DNA from: Shewanella marisflavi
GTDB taxonomy: Bacteria > Pseudomonadota > Gammaproteobacteria > Enterobacterales > Shewanellaceae
Direction of reading: 5' to 3'
Assembly (NCBI RefSeq): GCF_023283925.1
Contig: NZ_JAKIKX010000002.1
Coordinates: 186,001 to 250,000 of the forward strand
Length of the DNA stretch: 64,000 bases
A program made the translations under genes and the position numbers. The notes below the pieces were generated by a model. It was not told the DNA's origin, did not search any database, and was given only the letters and a program-made list of their open reading frames with translations. The stretch's first letter is position 1. Each line of letters opens with the position of its first letter. Below are positions 7,538-16,408 of this stretch, one piece after another.

Positions 7538-8587
7538 ATGATGATCATGAAAACTTTCACATTAACATTGTTAGCCACTAGCCTGTTTGTCGCCCCTCAG
7601 GTCATAGCCGCAGAACTTGTCGATTTTTATGGCCGACTCGATTACTCGGTGACTCATTCCGATAGTGGTAGTGCGACTCATACCGGTAAAAACGGTACTA
7701 TTCTTGAAAATAACTTCAGCCGTATAGGGATTAAAGGACAGACTGCGCTGGTCGCAGACTGGTCACTATTTTACAAAGTTGAAGTTGGGGTGAATGGTGC
7801 ATCCCAAGATAAAGGTAACAACCCTTTTTCTGCCCGTCCGACTTTTATTGGCTTTAAACATCCTAAGGCGGGGCAGTTAGCAATTGGTCGCATCGATCCT
7901 GTGTTTAAAATGAGTAAAGGTTTTGCCGATGCGTTTGACAACTATAGTCTAAAGCATGATCGGCTAATGCCTGGTGATAAGCGCCACGGTGACTCGTTAG
8001 AATACAAGAGTCCTAAGTGGAACAAGCTGCAATTAGGTGTTAGCTACCTGATGGAAGACAATTACTTTAACGACTCTGATCTGCGTAAAGATAACGGTAA
8101 CTATCAAATTGCGGTGACCTATGCAGATAAGTTCTTTAAAACCAGTAACTTTTACTTGGGCGTCGCCTATTCAGACGGTATCGAAGACATTAAAGCAACC
8201 CGTTTAGTGGGTCATGTTAAGCTCAATAAATTAAAGCTAGGCACCATTATTCAACAAACTGAACTTGTTAATCCAACTAAAACACATTATCAAGAGCGTG
8301 ATGGCGTCGGTTATATCGTAAGCGCAACCTATCAGATTGAACAACTATTGTTGAAGGCTCAATATGGTAGCGATGATTCGGGTACAGGTAAAATTGCGGG
8401 TCGCGTATATAGTGCACTGGGTGAGTCAACAGCTGTCGTACCTGAAGTGTCTCAATGGGCAGTTGGTGCTGAGTACCGTTTATCTGCCTCTGCTCGTATC
8501 CATACAGAGATAGGTCAATTTGATGTGAAGCAATACGAAGACTTTGATGACACGGTTGTGAGCTTAGGTTTACGTTACGACTTCTAG
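7538..8587 (+). CDS. Gram-negative trimeric-type porin
   Basis: The protein is 349 residues from the listed start; the second or third Met (MKTFTLTLLATSLFVAPQVIAA) begins a clean signal peptide, giving a mature N-terminus AELVDFYGRLDYS. The pattern of short amphipathic strands, the GRLDYS opening, and the C-terminal LGLRYDF ending in Phe are typical of the 16-strand OmpC/Porin_4 family and of BAM recognition. It lies 20 nt after the FMN-binding protein gene and is probably co-transcribed. It would let small, perhaps anionic, solutes reach the periplasm. The substrate is not visible from sequence. Confidence 0.9.
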   Translation: MMIMKTFTLTLLATSLFVAPQVIAAELVDFYGRLDYSVTHSDSGSATHTGKNGTILENNFSRIGIKGQTALVADWSLFYKVEVGVNGASQDKGNNPFSARPTFIGFKHPKAGQLAIGRIDPVFKMSKGFADAFDNYSLKHDRLMPGDKRHGDSLEYKSPKWNKLQLGVSYLMEDNYFNDSDLRKDNGNYQIAVTYADKFFKTSNFYLGVAYSDGIEDIKATRLVGHVKLNKLKLGTIIQQTELVNPTKTHYQERDGVGYIVSATYQIEQLLLKAQYGSDDSGTGKIAGRVYSALGESTAVVPEVSQWAVGAEYRLSASARIHTEIGQFDVKQYEDFDDTVVSLGLRYDF

Positions 8588-8751
8588 TTTTACCACCATC
8601 TAAAATTCTCCCCCGGCGCATGGAAGCGCCATTATCGCTCCCTCTCGTTTGTTGTACCTTCATTGCTCAGTGTCCTTGCTGGTGTTTATCAAAAGTGGCT
8701 ATCATAACCCGCTGACTAAAATGAAAAGCACTAATAATAACAAGGAGTCCT

Positions 8752-9318
8752 ATGCACATTGAAAACAGCAAGCGTTTGCGCTTTGAGCTAGTCACGCAAG
8801 AAGATGCACAGTTACTGTTTGATCTTAACCGAGACCCTGAGGTGATGCGTTATATTAGCGGCGGCAAGCCATCGACCATGGCAGAAATTCAAGATTATTT
8901 TATGCCCCGAATCCATGGCTTCACAAATAACGACACTGGTTGGGGGCTATGGAAAGTCTTTACCCTTGATGGCCAATTAGCGCCTAACGACTGCTTTATT
9001 GGTTGGATTTTAGTAAGACCCATGGATTTTTATAGCGACAGTCCCAAAACAAACGATCTTGAGATCGGTTGGCGCTTTATGCAGTCTGCCTGGGGCAAGG
9101 GGTATGCAACCGAGGCAGCGAAAGCCGTGTGTCAGGCACTGGTTGAACAAGCCTCGGTCATCGGTCAGCCTATCAGCCATTTTAGCGCTATCGCCGATCC
9201 TGCTAACAGCGGTTCGATAAACATCATGACCAAGCTTGGTATGGAATATATTAAAAACGATAGGGTCGAGACGCCTGACGGTGAGGTTGAGGTGGTCCTA
9301 TATCGTATGCCAGCCTAA
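8752..9318 (+). CDS. GNAT N-acetyltransferase, RimJ/RimL type
   Basis: This 188-residue cytoplasmic protein shows the RimJ/RimL layout: an N-terminal strand SKRLRFELVTQEDAQLLFDLNRDPEVMRY, the central DLEIGWRFMQSAWGKGYATEAA segment that forms the acetyl-CoA pyrophosphate loop (Q/R-x-x-G-x-G/A variant WGKGYA), and a C-terminal SGSINIMTKLGMEY. A good ribosome site (AAGGAG) precedes the ATG. The acceptor could be a protein N-terminus, an amino acid or a small amine; nothing nearby decides this. It stands alone between the porin and the pyrophosphatase. Confidence 0.85.
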   Translation: MHIENSKRLRFELVTQEDAQLLFDLNRDPEVMRYISGGKPSTMAEIQDYFMPRIHGFTNNDTGWGLWKVFTLDGQLAPNDCFIGWILVRPMDFYSDSPKTNDLEIGWRFMQSAWGKGYATEAAKAVCQALVEQASVIGQPISHFSAIADPANSGSINIMTKLGMEYIKNDRVETPDGEVEVVLYRMPA

Positions 9319-9362
9319 AAAACTGTGCCTTAAATGGGATGAGAAATAGTATGAACCGCCGT

Positions 9363-9380
9363 ATTAGACGAGCGTCTAAT
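9363..9380. promoter_or_regulatory. Perfect palindrome before ppaC, possible TetR-type operator
   Basis: ATTAGACG-AG-CGTCTAAT is a perfect 8-bp inverted repeat with a 2-nt centre, about 78 nt upstream of the pyrophosphatase start and followed by TAATTAA. The size and centre resemble operators of TetR-family repressors. No such regulator is encoded in this window, so the binding protein is unknown. Confidence 0.4.
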
Positions 9381-9457
9381 TAATTAAAGGCAGGGGAGTA
9401 ATGTAAATTGATTTTCATTTTGGTAAAATGCCGCAAAATTTAATGTGAGAGTTAACT

Positions 9458-10378
9458 ATGCCAATGTACGTTGTGGGACATAAGATCCCTGATTCAGATT
9501 CAATTTGTGGTGCGATTGCGCTGGCTTATCTAAAAAACCAGATCGGTGAAGAAGCAATTGCCGCAAGACTTGGTGAGCCTTCACCTGAAACCGCCTTTAT
9601 CCTGGATCGCTTTGGTTTCGAAGCACCGCTATATAAAGAGCACTACGCCGGAGAGCAGGTTTATATCGTTGACCACTCTGAGCTGACTCAGGCACCAGAT
9701 GATATTGCACAAGCCACTATTGTCGGTATCGTCGATCACCACAAGCTGGGCGATTTAACCACCTCTACACCTCTTGAGTGTTGGATCCGTCCAGTAGGTT
9801 GCAGTAACACAGTTATCAAGATGATGTACGATTTCTATAACGTCGAGATCCCGAAAGATATCGCCGGTATCATGATGTGCGCCATCTTAAGTGATACGGT
9901 TATCTTTAAGTCTCCTACTTGCACCACAGCCGATATCAAGTGTGTCGAAGCCTTAGCAGAAATTGCCGGAATCGAAGATTACAAAGCGCTGGGAATGGAG
10001 ATGTTCAAGGTTAAGTCGGCCGTTGAAGGCACGCCTGCACGTGATCTTGTGATGCGCGACTTTAAAGACTTCAACATGAACGGAAACCTTGTTGGCATCG
10101 GTCAGCTTGAGGTGATTGACCTGTCTGTTTTTGACAGCGTCAAGGCAGAACTTGAAGCCGATATCGCCGCGCTTAAGGCAGAAGGTAATCGTCACAGCGT
10201 TCTATTGCTGCTGACAGATATCATGAAAGAAGGCTCTGAAGTACTTGTGGTTTCAGACGATGCCGATCTTACTGAGCGTGCTTACGGTAAAGCCAGTGAG
10301 AATGGCCGCGTTTGGCTAGATGGAGTGTTAAGTCGTAAGAAGCAGGTGGTGCCACCACTGCAAGACGCTTTCGCTTAA
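9458..10378 (+). CDS. ppaC: Manganese-dependent inorganic pyrophosphatase (family II)
   Basis: This enzyme hydrolyses pyrophosphate to phosphate in the cytoplasm and so pulls biosynthetic reactions forward. The 306 residues match family II length. Metal ligands are visible in the DHH-type motifs: GHKIPDSDS near residue 7, IVDHSE near 70, and VGIVDHHKLGD near 90. The C-terminal DHHA2 domain (about 190-306) holds the substrate-binding LSRKKQVVPPL. Family II enzymes are Mn/Co activated and unrelated to the common ppa. The gene is monocistronic with a strong terminator 7 nt after its stop. A perfect palindrome lies in its promoter region. Confidence 0.96.
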   Translation: MPMYVVGHKIPDSDSICGAIALAYLKNQIGEEAIAARLGEPSPETAFILDRFGFEAPLYKEHYAGEQVYIVDHSELTQAPDDIAQATIVGIVDHHKLGDLTTSTPLECWIRPVGCSNTVIKMMYDFYNVEIPKDIAGIMMCAILSDTVIFKSPTCTTADIKCVEALAEIAGIEDYKALGMEMFKVKSAVEGTPARDLVMRDFKDFNMNGNLVGIGQLEVIDLSVFDSVKAELEADIAALKAEGNRHSVLLLLTDIMKEGSEVLVVSDDADLTERAYGKASENGRVWLDGVLSRKKQVVPPLQDAFA

Positions 10379-10384
10379 TGCTAT

Positions 10385-10413
10385 AAAAAAGCCGGTGATT
10401 CACCGGCTTTTTT
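10385..10413. terminator. Bidirectional terminator between ppaC and the Lon-like gene
   Basis: AAAAAAGCCGGTG-ATT-CACCGGCTTTTTT forms a GC-rich stem with A and T tracts on both sides. It serves ppaC on the plus strand and the convergent protease gene on the minus strand. Confidence 0.93.
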
Positions 10414-10443
10414 ATCCCTTACGTACGATTTCCGCGCTTAATA

Positions 10444-12846
10444 TTAACCCGGCTTTTTATCACGTAGCCTAATATGGTCTCTCAGCTTTTGTAACCTATC
10501 ATCAGCTTTGGCGTATAAGGTATCTTTCGGGTAATCCTCAAACTCAAAGTCTCGCTCGCCAGCCGGCAGACCCGTTAAGATCTCTACAGCCTGATCGACA
10601 TGCTCGATAGCCCAGATAGAAAACTCACCCTTAGTAACCGCGTCAACAATATCCGCACGCAGCATCAAGTTTTGCACGTTGGTGTGGGGAATGATGACCC
10701 CTTGTCCTTTATGGCGGCCCTTTATTTTACACACATCGAAGAAGCCTTCGATTTTTTCATTTACGCCACCAATAGGCTGCGCCTGACCAAATTGGTTCAT
10801 GGAGCCAGTGATTGCCACATCTTGGCGCAGTGGCACCTTGGCAAAAGCAGACACAATGGCGCATAGCTCAGCCATAGAGGCACTGTCGCCATCAACGCCT
10901 GAATAGTTTTGCTCGAAGGTGAGGTGGGTCGTCAGTGGGATTTTATCTGTTTGTCCAAAAATAGACGCTAGATATGCGGTTAAAATCATCACCCCTTTAG
11001 AGTGGATCTGTCCGCCGAGCTCTACCTTACGTTCTATATCAAATACGGCACCTTCACCCAAAGAAACGCTTGCCGTGATCCGGCTTGGCGCGCCAAACTG
11101 GTGATCCGATGTGGCAACCACAGACAAGGCGTTTATCTGGCCAATAACACTGTGTTGGGTGTCGATAAGTGTCGTACCGTTGATAAAACTTTGCATCACA
11201 TGATCCCTTAGCCTGCACACTCTCAATTCATGGTTATGCAGTGCCTGGTCAACATGGCTGGCCCGGATCATATTGGCATTACTGGATTTCGCCACATAAT
11301 TTGACTCTCGCAGCAAATTAGCAATGTCGGCTGAGTGCAGTGACAATTTGTTTTGTGCATCGGCCTGACGTGCACTGAACTCTATGATGCGTTTAATAGC
11401 GGTGCGGTCACAGTGCAACATATTATTGCCCTGAACTATGCTCGAAATAAATTTTGCATACTGAACTTCGGACGCATCAGTGCGCGGCATTTCATCTTCA
11501 AAGTCTGCGGTGACTCTAAATAGCTCTTTAAATTCGGAGTCATAATGTTGAAGCAGTTGATAGGTTTGATAGTCACCAAACAGAATAATCTTAACGTCCA
11601 AGGGGATCGCTTCGGGGTCAAGCGAAATGGTACCTGAAAGGGTGACTTCACGTTCTAGCGAACTGAGGCTGAGCTTTCTTGAGCGCAGAGCGCGTTTCAA
11701 GCCATCCCAAACATAGGGCTGTTCTAACACTTTAATGGCATCTATCATCAAGACACCACCATTGGCCTTATGTAGGCTGCCGGGACGAATGAGAGAGAAA
11801 TCAGAGAAGATAGTACCTTTATAGGTCGCGTTTTCAATATATCCGAAGATGTTATGGTAGTTTGGGCTCTCTTCAATGACGATCGGCATCGGGATATCGC
11901 CATGATTAACCAACACATTGACTTGGTAACGCCGCGGCATCTTCTTTTCTAGTGAGGCGTAGGAGAGGGCGATCTGCTCATCATTCTGCTCTAGAAAAAT
12001 ATCCAAATTATCAATAATATCTTTATGCATATCATTGAGATGGCTCTTAACCTCTACTATATCTGTGTAGCGCTCCTTTAAGGGCTCAAGCAGATGTTGT
12101 AATACCTCCTGGGCAACTTCTTCGTCATGCTTTTGTTGTTTGTCTGAATAGCTTTCCTCCCAAGCAGTAAACTTGCGTACCACTTCGCGTAGCTTGGATT
12201 CGAGACTACCTATATTCTTCTCGAGCTTAGCTTGCTCTTTTTCGCTAAGGGCGGCAAAACTCTCTTCAGTGTGAGGTTCTTCACCATTCATCGCGACCAA
12301 CTCATAGCTGCCTTGAGCATTAATGGACAGACTAATTTGCTTCGAGGCGGCTTCTTTGGTGATTTGCGTCAGTGCTGATTCTTGTTTGTCAGCCAGCTGC
12401 GCTTTTAGTTTTTCAGCGCGGGAATAGTAAAGCTCATTGTCGAAAGCTAGGGGGAGGGCCTTTACCAACCGCTTCATAAGCTGCTCGATATCGGCTTTAA
12501 AACCTTGTGCCTTACCTCGAGGCAACTTCAGCACCTTTGGGGTCCGGGCATCATCGAAATTAACCACATAGCACCAATCGAAGAGCTGATGATGGCCATT
12601 GGGATCGTATCTATCAAGATAACGCATCACCATAGTTCGTTTACCTAAGCCATTACGACCTATGGCATAAATGTTATAGCCTTTATCTTTCATCGACATG
12701 GCGAACTCAACGGCTTGCTGCGCGCGCTCTTGGCCTACGATTTCGTTAAGTGGTGTTAACTGTTTGGTAGATTTAATATTGGGATCGAGTAGAGCAAGTG
12801 TCGAAAATCGGTATAGCTTGTCACTGGCAAGAGGAGAGATAGACAT
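10444..12846 (-). CDS. Lon-like ATP-dependent protease (AAA_32 / S16 family)
   Basis: The 800-residue protein has an N-terminal AAA part with Walker A-like GRNGLGKRT (63-71), a long helical, charged insert (about 150-320), a second ATPase motif region (ANGGVLMIDAIKVLEQP), and a C-terminal S16 protease domain. The catalytic dyad is S655 (DGDSAS) and K698 (GGVNEKIEG), spaced 43 residues as in Lon. It lacks the Lon N-terminal substrate domain, so it belongs to the Lon-related (LonC/YcbZ-like) group rather than housekeeping Lon. Related proteins have roles in protein quality control that are poorly defined. It is transcribed alone, convergent with ppaC. Confidence 0.9.
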   Translation of the reverse strand: MSISPLASDKLYRFSTLALLDPNIKSTKQLTPLNEIVGQERAQQAVEFAMSMKDKGYNIYAIGRNGLGKRTMVMRYLDRYDPNGHHQLFDWCYVVNFDDARTPKVLKLPRGKAQGFKADIEQLMKRLVKALPLAFDNELYYSRAEKLKAQLADKQESALTQITKEAASKQISLSINAQGSYELVAMNGEEPHTEESFAALSEKEQAKLEKNIGSLESKLREVVRKFTAWEESYSDKQQKHDEEVAQEVLQHLLEPLKERYTDIVEVKSHLNDMHKDIIDNLDIFLEQNDEQIALSYASLEKKMPRRYQVNVLVNHGDIPMPIVIEESPNYHNIFGYIENATYKGTIFSDFSLIRPGSLHKANGGVLMIDAIKVLEQPYVWDGLKRALRSRKLSLSSLEREVTLSGTISLDPEAIPLDVKIILFGDYQTYQLLQHYDSEFKELFRVTADFEDEMPRTDASEVQYAKFISSIVQGNNMLHCDRTAIKRIIEFSARQADAQNKLSLHSADIANLLRESNYVAKSSNANMIRASHVDQALHNHELRVCRLRDHVMQSFINGTTLIDTQHSVIGQINALSVVATSDHQFGAPSRITASVSLGEGAVFDIERKVELGGQIHSKGVMILTAYLASIFGQTDKIPLTTHLTFEQNYSGVDGDSASMAELCAIVSAFAKVPLRQDVAITGSMNQFGQAQPIGGVNEKIEGFFDVCKIKGRHKGQGVIIPHTNVQNLMLRADIVDAVTKGEFSIWAIEHVDQAVEILTGLPAGERDFEFEDYPKDTLYAKADDRLQKLRDHIRLRDKKPG

Positions 12847-13173
12847 AGGCGAGAGCCCTCATATGACAAATATTAAGCTCAGTGTAGGCAGCTCATTTTT
12901 TAATTTACAATCATTTTTTATGTTGAATGAAAGATTTAGCGCATCTAATGAGTTGTTCGCTCAATATGTAACCAATGCAGCCGTTCCAGCGATTCATTTT
13001 TCAAATCCGTTTCATTCAATATGACAAATTTGCATGTAAGGTTAAGGCTCAAGTAGATTCTTTTGACTCGCACATCGCCAATAAGTTGATAAGATAGCGC
13101 ATGTTGCTAAGCCAACTATACTCTTTGTTATACACAGGGACCGTGAAGTTTAAATAATAAGAGATCCTGATAT
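12847..13173. other. Divergent intergenic region without a gene
   Basis: These 327 bases separate the minus-strand Lon-like gene from the plus-strand cyclase gene. They are AT-rich and must hold both promoters. A plus-strand open frame crossing into the protease gene is a shadow with no ribosome site. I see no convincing operator or hairpin. Confidence 0.6.
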
Positions 13174-14109
13174 ATGCCCCATGACGTTCCTAATCTAAAT
13201 CCTGATCTACTCCAGTGGTTGGCTAATGATAGTTACCTACTTCAACTTACACTGGACACCTTGCCTGTGCCCATCTTTTATAAAGATATAGAGGGGGTTT
13301 ATCTGGGTTGTAACAGTGCATTTGAATCATTTATCAAGCTCACGAGAGAAGAACTGATCGGTAAGAGCGTCTATGAACTCTTTGATGCCGATTTAGCTGA
13401 CGTTTACCAGCGGGCCGATCAGGCATTATTTGATAAGCCTGGTGTACAAATCTATGAGAAAGAGATTAAAACTCGAGAAGGCGATGCGGTTTATGTTCGT
13501 TTTCATAAGACAAGTTTTAACGACAATCAGGGCAAAGTTGCCGGGCTGATCGGCGTTATTTTCGATATTACTGAGCAGAAGGCACTCGAAGCCCAGTTAA
13601 CACACCATGCCATTTATGATGATTTAACCCAGTTTTATAACCGCCGTGAAGGCATTGCCATAGGCGAGCGCCTGCATCATGCCTGTAGCCAACAACAGGG
13701 AGAACTGGGGATCATTCTTATCGATATCGATTTCTTTAAGCAGATTAACGATACCTATGGTCATATGACGGGCGACGAAGCACTGCGTCACATCGCCACC
13801 ATTTTGAAACAGCAGCAAGATCCGCAGGATGTATTGATGCGCTGGGGTGGTGAGGAGTTTGTCGTTCTGGTTAATCGACCTTGTGGTGCAGAGCAATCCT
13901 TTGAGACTTATCTCTATAACCATGCGCAGGCTTATTGTGATGCCATAAGACAAAATCGTTTTCAGGTAGGCGATGATGTGCTGGAAATTACTTTTAGCTG
14001 TGGGCTAAGTATCTTCACGCCAGGCAAGCACCTAAACCAGATGTTACATGACGCAGACACTGCCTTATATAGAGCCAAAGACGCGGGGCGTGACAATGTC
14101 AGTTGGTAG
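13174..14109 (+). CDS. Diguanylate cyclase with N-terminal PAS domain
   Basis: The 311-residue protein has a PAS domain (about 20-135; DTLPVPIFYKDIEGVYLGCNSAF and a closing GVIFDITEQK) and a GGDEF domain (about 145-311) with the active-site loop RWGGEEF. It should make cyclic di-GMP from two GTP in response to a small ligand or redox cue read by PAS. The inhibitory RxxD site that normally lies just before the loop is replaced by DPQD, so product feedback through that site should be absent. There is no membrane segment, so it is cytoplasmic. It is separated from an HD-GYP phosphodiesterase gene by a recombinase. Confidence 0.93.
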   Translation: MPHDVPNLNPDLLQWLANDSYLLQLTLDTLPVPIFYKDIEGVYLGCNSAFESFIKLTREELIGKSVYELFDADLADVYQRADQALFDKPGVQIYEKEIKTREGDAVYVRFHKTSFNDNQGKVAGLIGVIFDITEQKALEAQLTHHAIYDDLTQFYNRREGIAIGERLHHACSQQQGELGIILIDIDFFKQINDTYGHMTGDEALRHIATILKQQQDPQDVLMRWGGEEFVVLVNRPCGAEQSFETYLYNHAQAYCDAIRQNRFQVGDDVLEITFSCGLSIFTPGKHLNQMLHDADTALYRAKDAGRDNVSW

Positions 14110-14516
14110 TAATTGCTCCCACATATCGCATTTAACATAATATACATTGTGCGCATTACTGTGTGAGGAGATTCCTAAATAGATACAATAGAAGCTGTAA
14201 CAGCCTCTATCGGGTAAATCATACCTTATCAGTGAGTACACAAACTTTTAATGCTTATCGTTTGGCAGCTGCAAAAATAGTAACGGCATACAGCGACTAT
14301 CTTCAATATCGAGTATCGGTCTCACTAGAGATCGTCTACAGCTATTTACCATTTTTTGTTGAGTAGCTCATTTAATCTTATTTCTCGACGCTTTTGTTGA
14401 TAAGGCCCATGACAACGAACCGCTATTAATCCCTATAGCGAACTATCATTTCATTGAATATCGTTAACCAGCCAACCTAAGCCACGAACTTATTTGAACA
14501 TTTTGTGATTCTGACA

Positions 14517-14583
14517 CGCGTTGCTACGTAAAATCTGAGTGGTAATCCCCCTAGAGATATAATTTCATGCACGTAGCGACGCG
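14517..14583. repeat. Inverted repeat, 13 bp with one mismatch, 41-nt spacer
   Basis: The left arm CGCGTTGCTACGT and the right arm ACGTAGCGACGCG are inverted complements except for one base (T opposite G). They are separated by 41 nt. The arms are GC-rich in an AT-rich setting. They do not show the R'/R'' core sites of integron attC elements, so I list them as a repeat of unknown role. Confidence 0.5.
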
Positions 14584-15041
14584 CTATATATGAAGGATTA
14601 TTTTAGATGCCAGTAAAAACCGTTTTATCTAACGCTTAGCATGGCCTTTATGTTGGAGCCAAACAACATTTCATGATTAACACTGTTTTAGTGCGAACCG
14701 CTGTAAAACAAGAATTTTGTGCAAATCCTGAGAGCAATGAATATCGGAAAGCATTGAATTTTGCGCGCCAATCCTTAGCGGTAATGCCAAGATTTATCAA
14801 AGGTAAACGCAATGCATAGGTAAACTCAGTGGCAAGGTTAAGCGCGCTCGAACAGATAAAAGTAACCACCCTCATAAGCGATTTGTTGCGAGCACTATTA
14901 CTGGCGATACATAAAATGGCGGACTGCATGATTCAAATCTGGCACGTAACCTTGGGCACCTAACCTTGATCACGTTGAACCAGCAGGTAAAGCAATGCTA
15001 ATAGATTAGTGCTAGATGCACATAAACTCGGATTTTATTGA

Positions 15042-15069
15042 AATGCCGATAATGAGACTTATCGGCATT
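15042..15069. terminator. Perfect hairpin downstream of the recombinase gene
   Basis: AATGCCGATAA-TGAGAC-TTATCGGCATT has an 11-bp perfect stem and a 6-nt loop. A second weaker inverted repeat (AAAATAATGAC / GTCATCGTTATTTT, 15078-15107) lies between it and the recombinase stop codon at 15137. One or both probably terminate the minus-strand recombinase transcript. Confidence 0.5.
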
Positions 15070-15136
15070 ACTTGATTTAAAATAATGACACCCGGTCATC
15101 GTTATTTTGTGCCGTTACTTCTTTTCATTATTTTGG

Positions 15137-16408
15137 TCAATCAATCCCAGCCAATCTGTCCATAGGTTTATTCGCAGCACTTTGATGCCTTTCGGCTTGC
15201 GAGGTATGTAAATATTGTGACGTTGTGTCAATACTCTCGTGCCCCGCATCAGCCTGAACATGAGATAAAGGCCTTCGATTCAGATTGATATCATGAGTTA
15301 TCCCCGTATGGCGGATATTGTGAACGGTCAATTGGCGCATGGATTCAGCATCTTGGATTAATCCATCATTTTCTGCGCTATTGGCGGCCTGTTCAATGAG
15401 ATGCTGAACCTCTTCTCTCACCTGTCGGATCCCCAGGTTTGCAGTGACCAAACCAGCGTCTCGGCCACGACCGGCTGCCCTGTGTCTTATAAAGACAGGG
15501 GTTTGTTCTTGATAAGTCGGCAACTGAGTCAACCCTAAATAAGCTCGATACGCTTTTAACGCAGCCAATAGCTCATTTGACAAGGGTATTTGACGCGCCT
15601 TGCCCCCTTTACTCTTTGGTATATGGAAATGCCAAATCCCCGTCTGCTGATGCTGCTTAAACTGCCCCATGATGGGACTGTAACCCGCTCGCGCACTGAC
15701 ATCGGAAACCCTTAAGTAGCATCCGTAAATAAGCTTAATAAGGAATAAACTCCGTTGGTGCATTTCTGGGTTTTGCTTAGCCAGTTTTTCAACCGTAGAG
15801 ATAACGTAGGACCACTGCAACTCAGAAAACGCGAGTCCACCGCCCTCCTCTTCGCTCAGTTGAAATTTGTGTTTGTGCGCAAACTTGGAGTGATTCATCC
15901 AGGCTTGCGCAGGATTACGTTCGCAATAATCTTCAGCCATAAGAAAGCCGTAAAAGGATGACAATATAGCCATCTTGGTTTTTAAAGCATTGTCACTTAA
16001 TTGATAAGGTTGGTTTTTCTTACCGACAAAGGGTCGCCAATTGGGGTTAGGGATTCGGGTCTGAGTTAACTTATCAAATTTGAACTGAGCGACATTAAAG
16101 TAACCTATCAATGCCGTTGGCGGTGATTGGCAGTAGGCCACAAACCTATCCATATCTCGACGAGTCACGTTCGCGGGTGAAACCTGGCACACGTCGAAGC
16201 ACCAATGCAAAAAGCTGGTTATTTCACTTCGAAAACTCTTGTAACTGTTTTCATTATCTCGCTGAGCAAAAAGCAGATCACTCGCTAATTCGTAGACTAA
16301 GGCCGCATCTTCTATACCACCCATGGCTAACGCCGTAATATGCTGATTGATAATGGGGTTGCCAGCATCGATATACTCACTGGACTCAAAAAGAGGCAAA
16401 GTCTGCAA
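15137..16408 (-). CDS. Tyrosine-type site-specific recombinase (solitary integrase)
   Basis: The 423-residue protein has a SAM-like core-binding domain (about 40-180) and a catalytic domain (about 200-410). Active-site residues are visible: R in YGCYLRVSD, K in PKSKGGKAR, H-x-x-R in HNIRHTG, H in AGHESID, and the nucleophile Y in TSQYLHT. The start is TTG with a good AGGAG nine nt upstream. It makes strand exchange between two short DNA sites. No excisionase, phage gene, cassette or tRNA target is adjacent, so it is a lone recombinase or the leftover of an element. It lies between a c-di-GMP cyclase and an HD-GYP gene. Confidence 0.9.
   Translation of the reverse strand: MQTLPLFESSEYIDAGNPIINQHITALAMGGIEDAALVYELASDLLFAQRDNENSYKSFRSEITSFLHWCFDVCQVSPANVTRRDMDRFVAYCQSPPTALIGYFNVAQFKFDKLTQTRIPNPNWRPFVGKKNQPYQLSDNALKTKMAILSSFYGFLMAEDYCERNPAQAWMNHSKFAHKHKFQLSEEEGGGLAFSELQWSYVISTVEKLAKQNPEMHQRSLFLIKLIYGCYLRVSDVSARAGYSPIMGQFKQHQQTGIWHFHIPKSKGGKARQIPLSNELLAALKAYRAYLGLTQLPTYQEQTPVFIRHRAAGRGRDAGLVTANLGIRQVREEVQHLIEQAANSAENDGLIQDAESMRQLTVHNIRHTGITHDINLNRRPLSHVQADAGHESIDTTSQYLHTSQAERHQSAANKPMDRLAGID

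Larger units (their letters stand above)
14110..15136. other. Gene-poor 1-kb stretch beside the tyrosine recombinase
   Basis: No convincing gene is present. Two open frames (67 aa, plus, 14163-14366; 93 aa, minus, 14648-14929) have poor starts and no recognisable domain; the second could be a gene relic. The region contains a long imperfect inverted repeat at 14517-14583 and a perfect hairpin at 15042-15069. Its position next to a solitary recombinase suggests a worn integration scar, which is inference only. Confidence 0.5.

Noticed and set aside
8277..8663. 128-residue frame antisense to the porin gene
   Set aside because: It mirrors beta-strand codons of the porin, and the porin frame is fully supported.
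14163..14366. 67-residue plus-strand frame after the cyclase
   Set aside because: Low-complexity composition and no ribosome site; not supported as a gene.
14500..14640. Integron attC-like site or cassette
   Set aside because: The inverted repeat lacks the core R' and R'' sites, no cassette array is present, and the recombinase does not look like an integron integrase with its extra helix insertion.
14648..14929. 93-residue minus-strand frame in the gene-poor stretch
   Set aside because: No ribosome site, no domain, and odd composition. It may be a relic, so it is mentioned only under the intergenic feature.
15137..16408. Prophage or large genomic island
   Set aside because: Only the recombinase is present; no phage structural, regulatory or excisionase genes lie near it, and no duplicated att site was seen.
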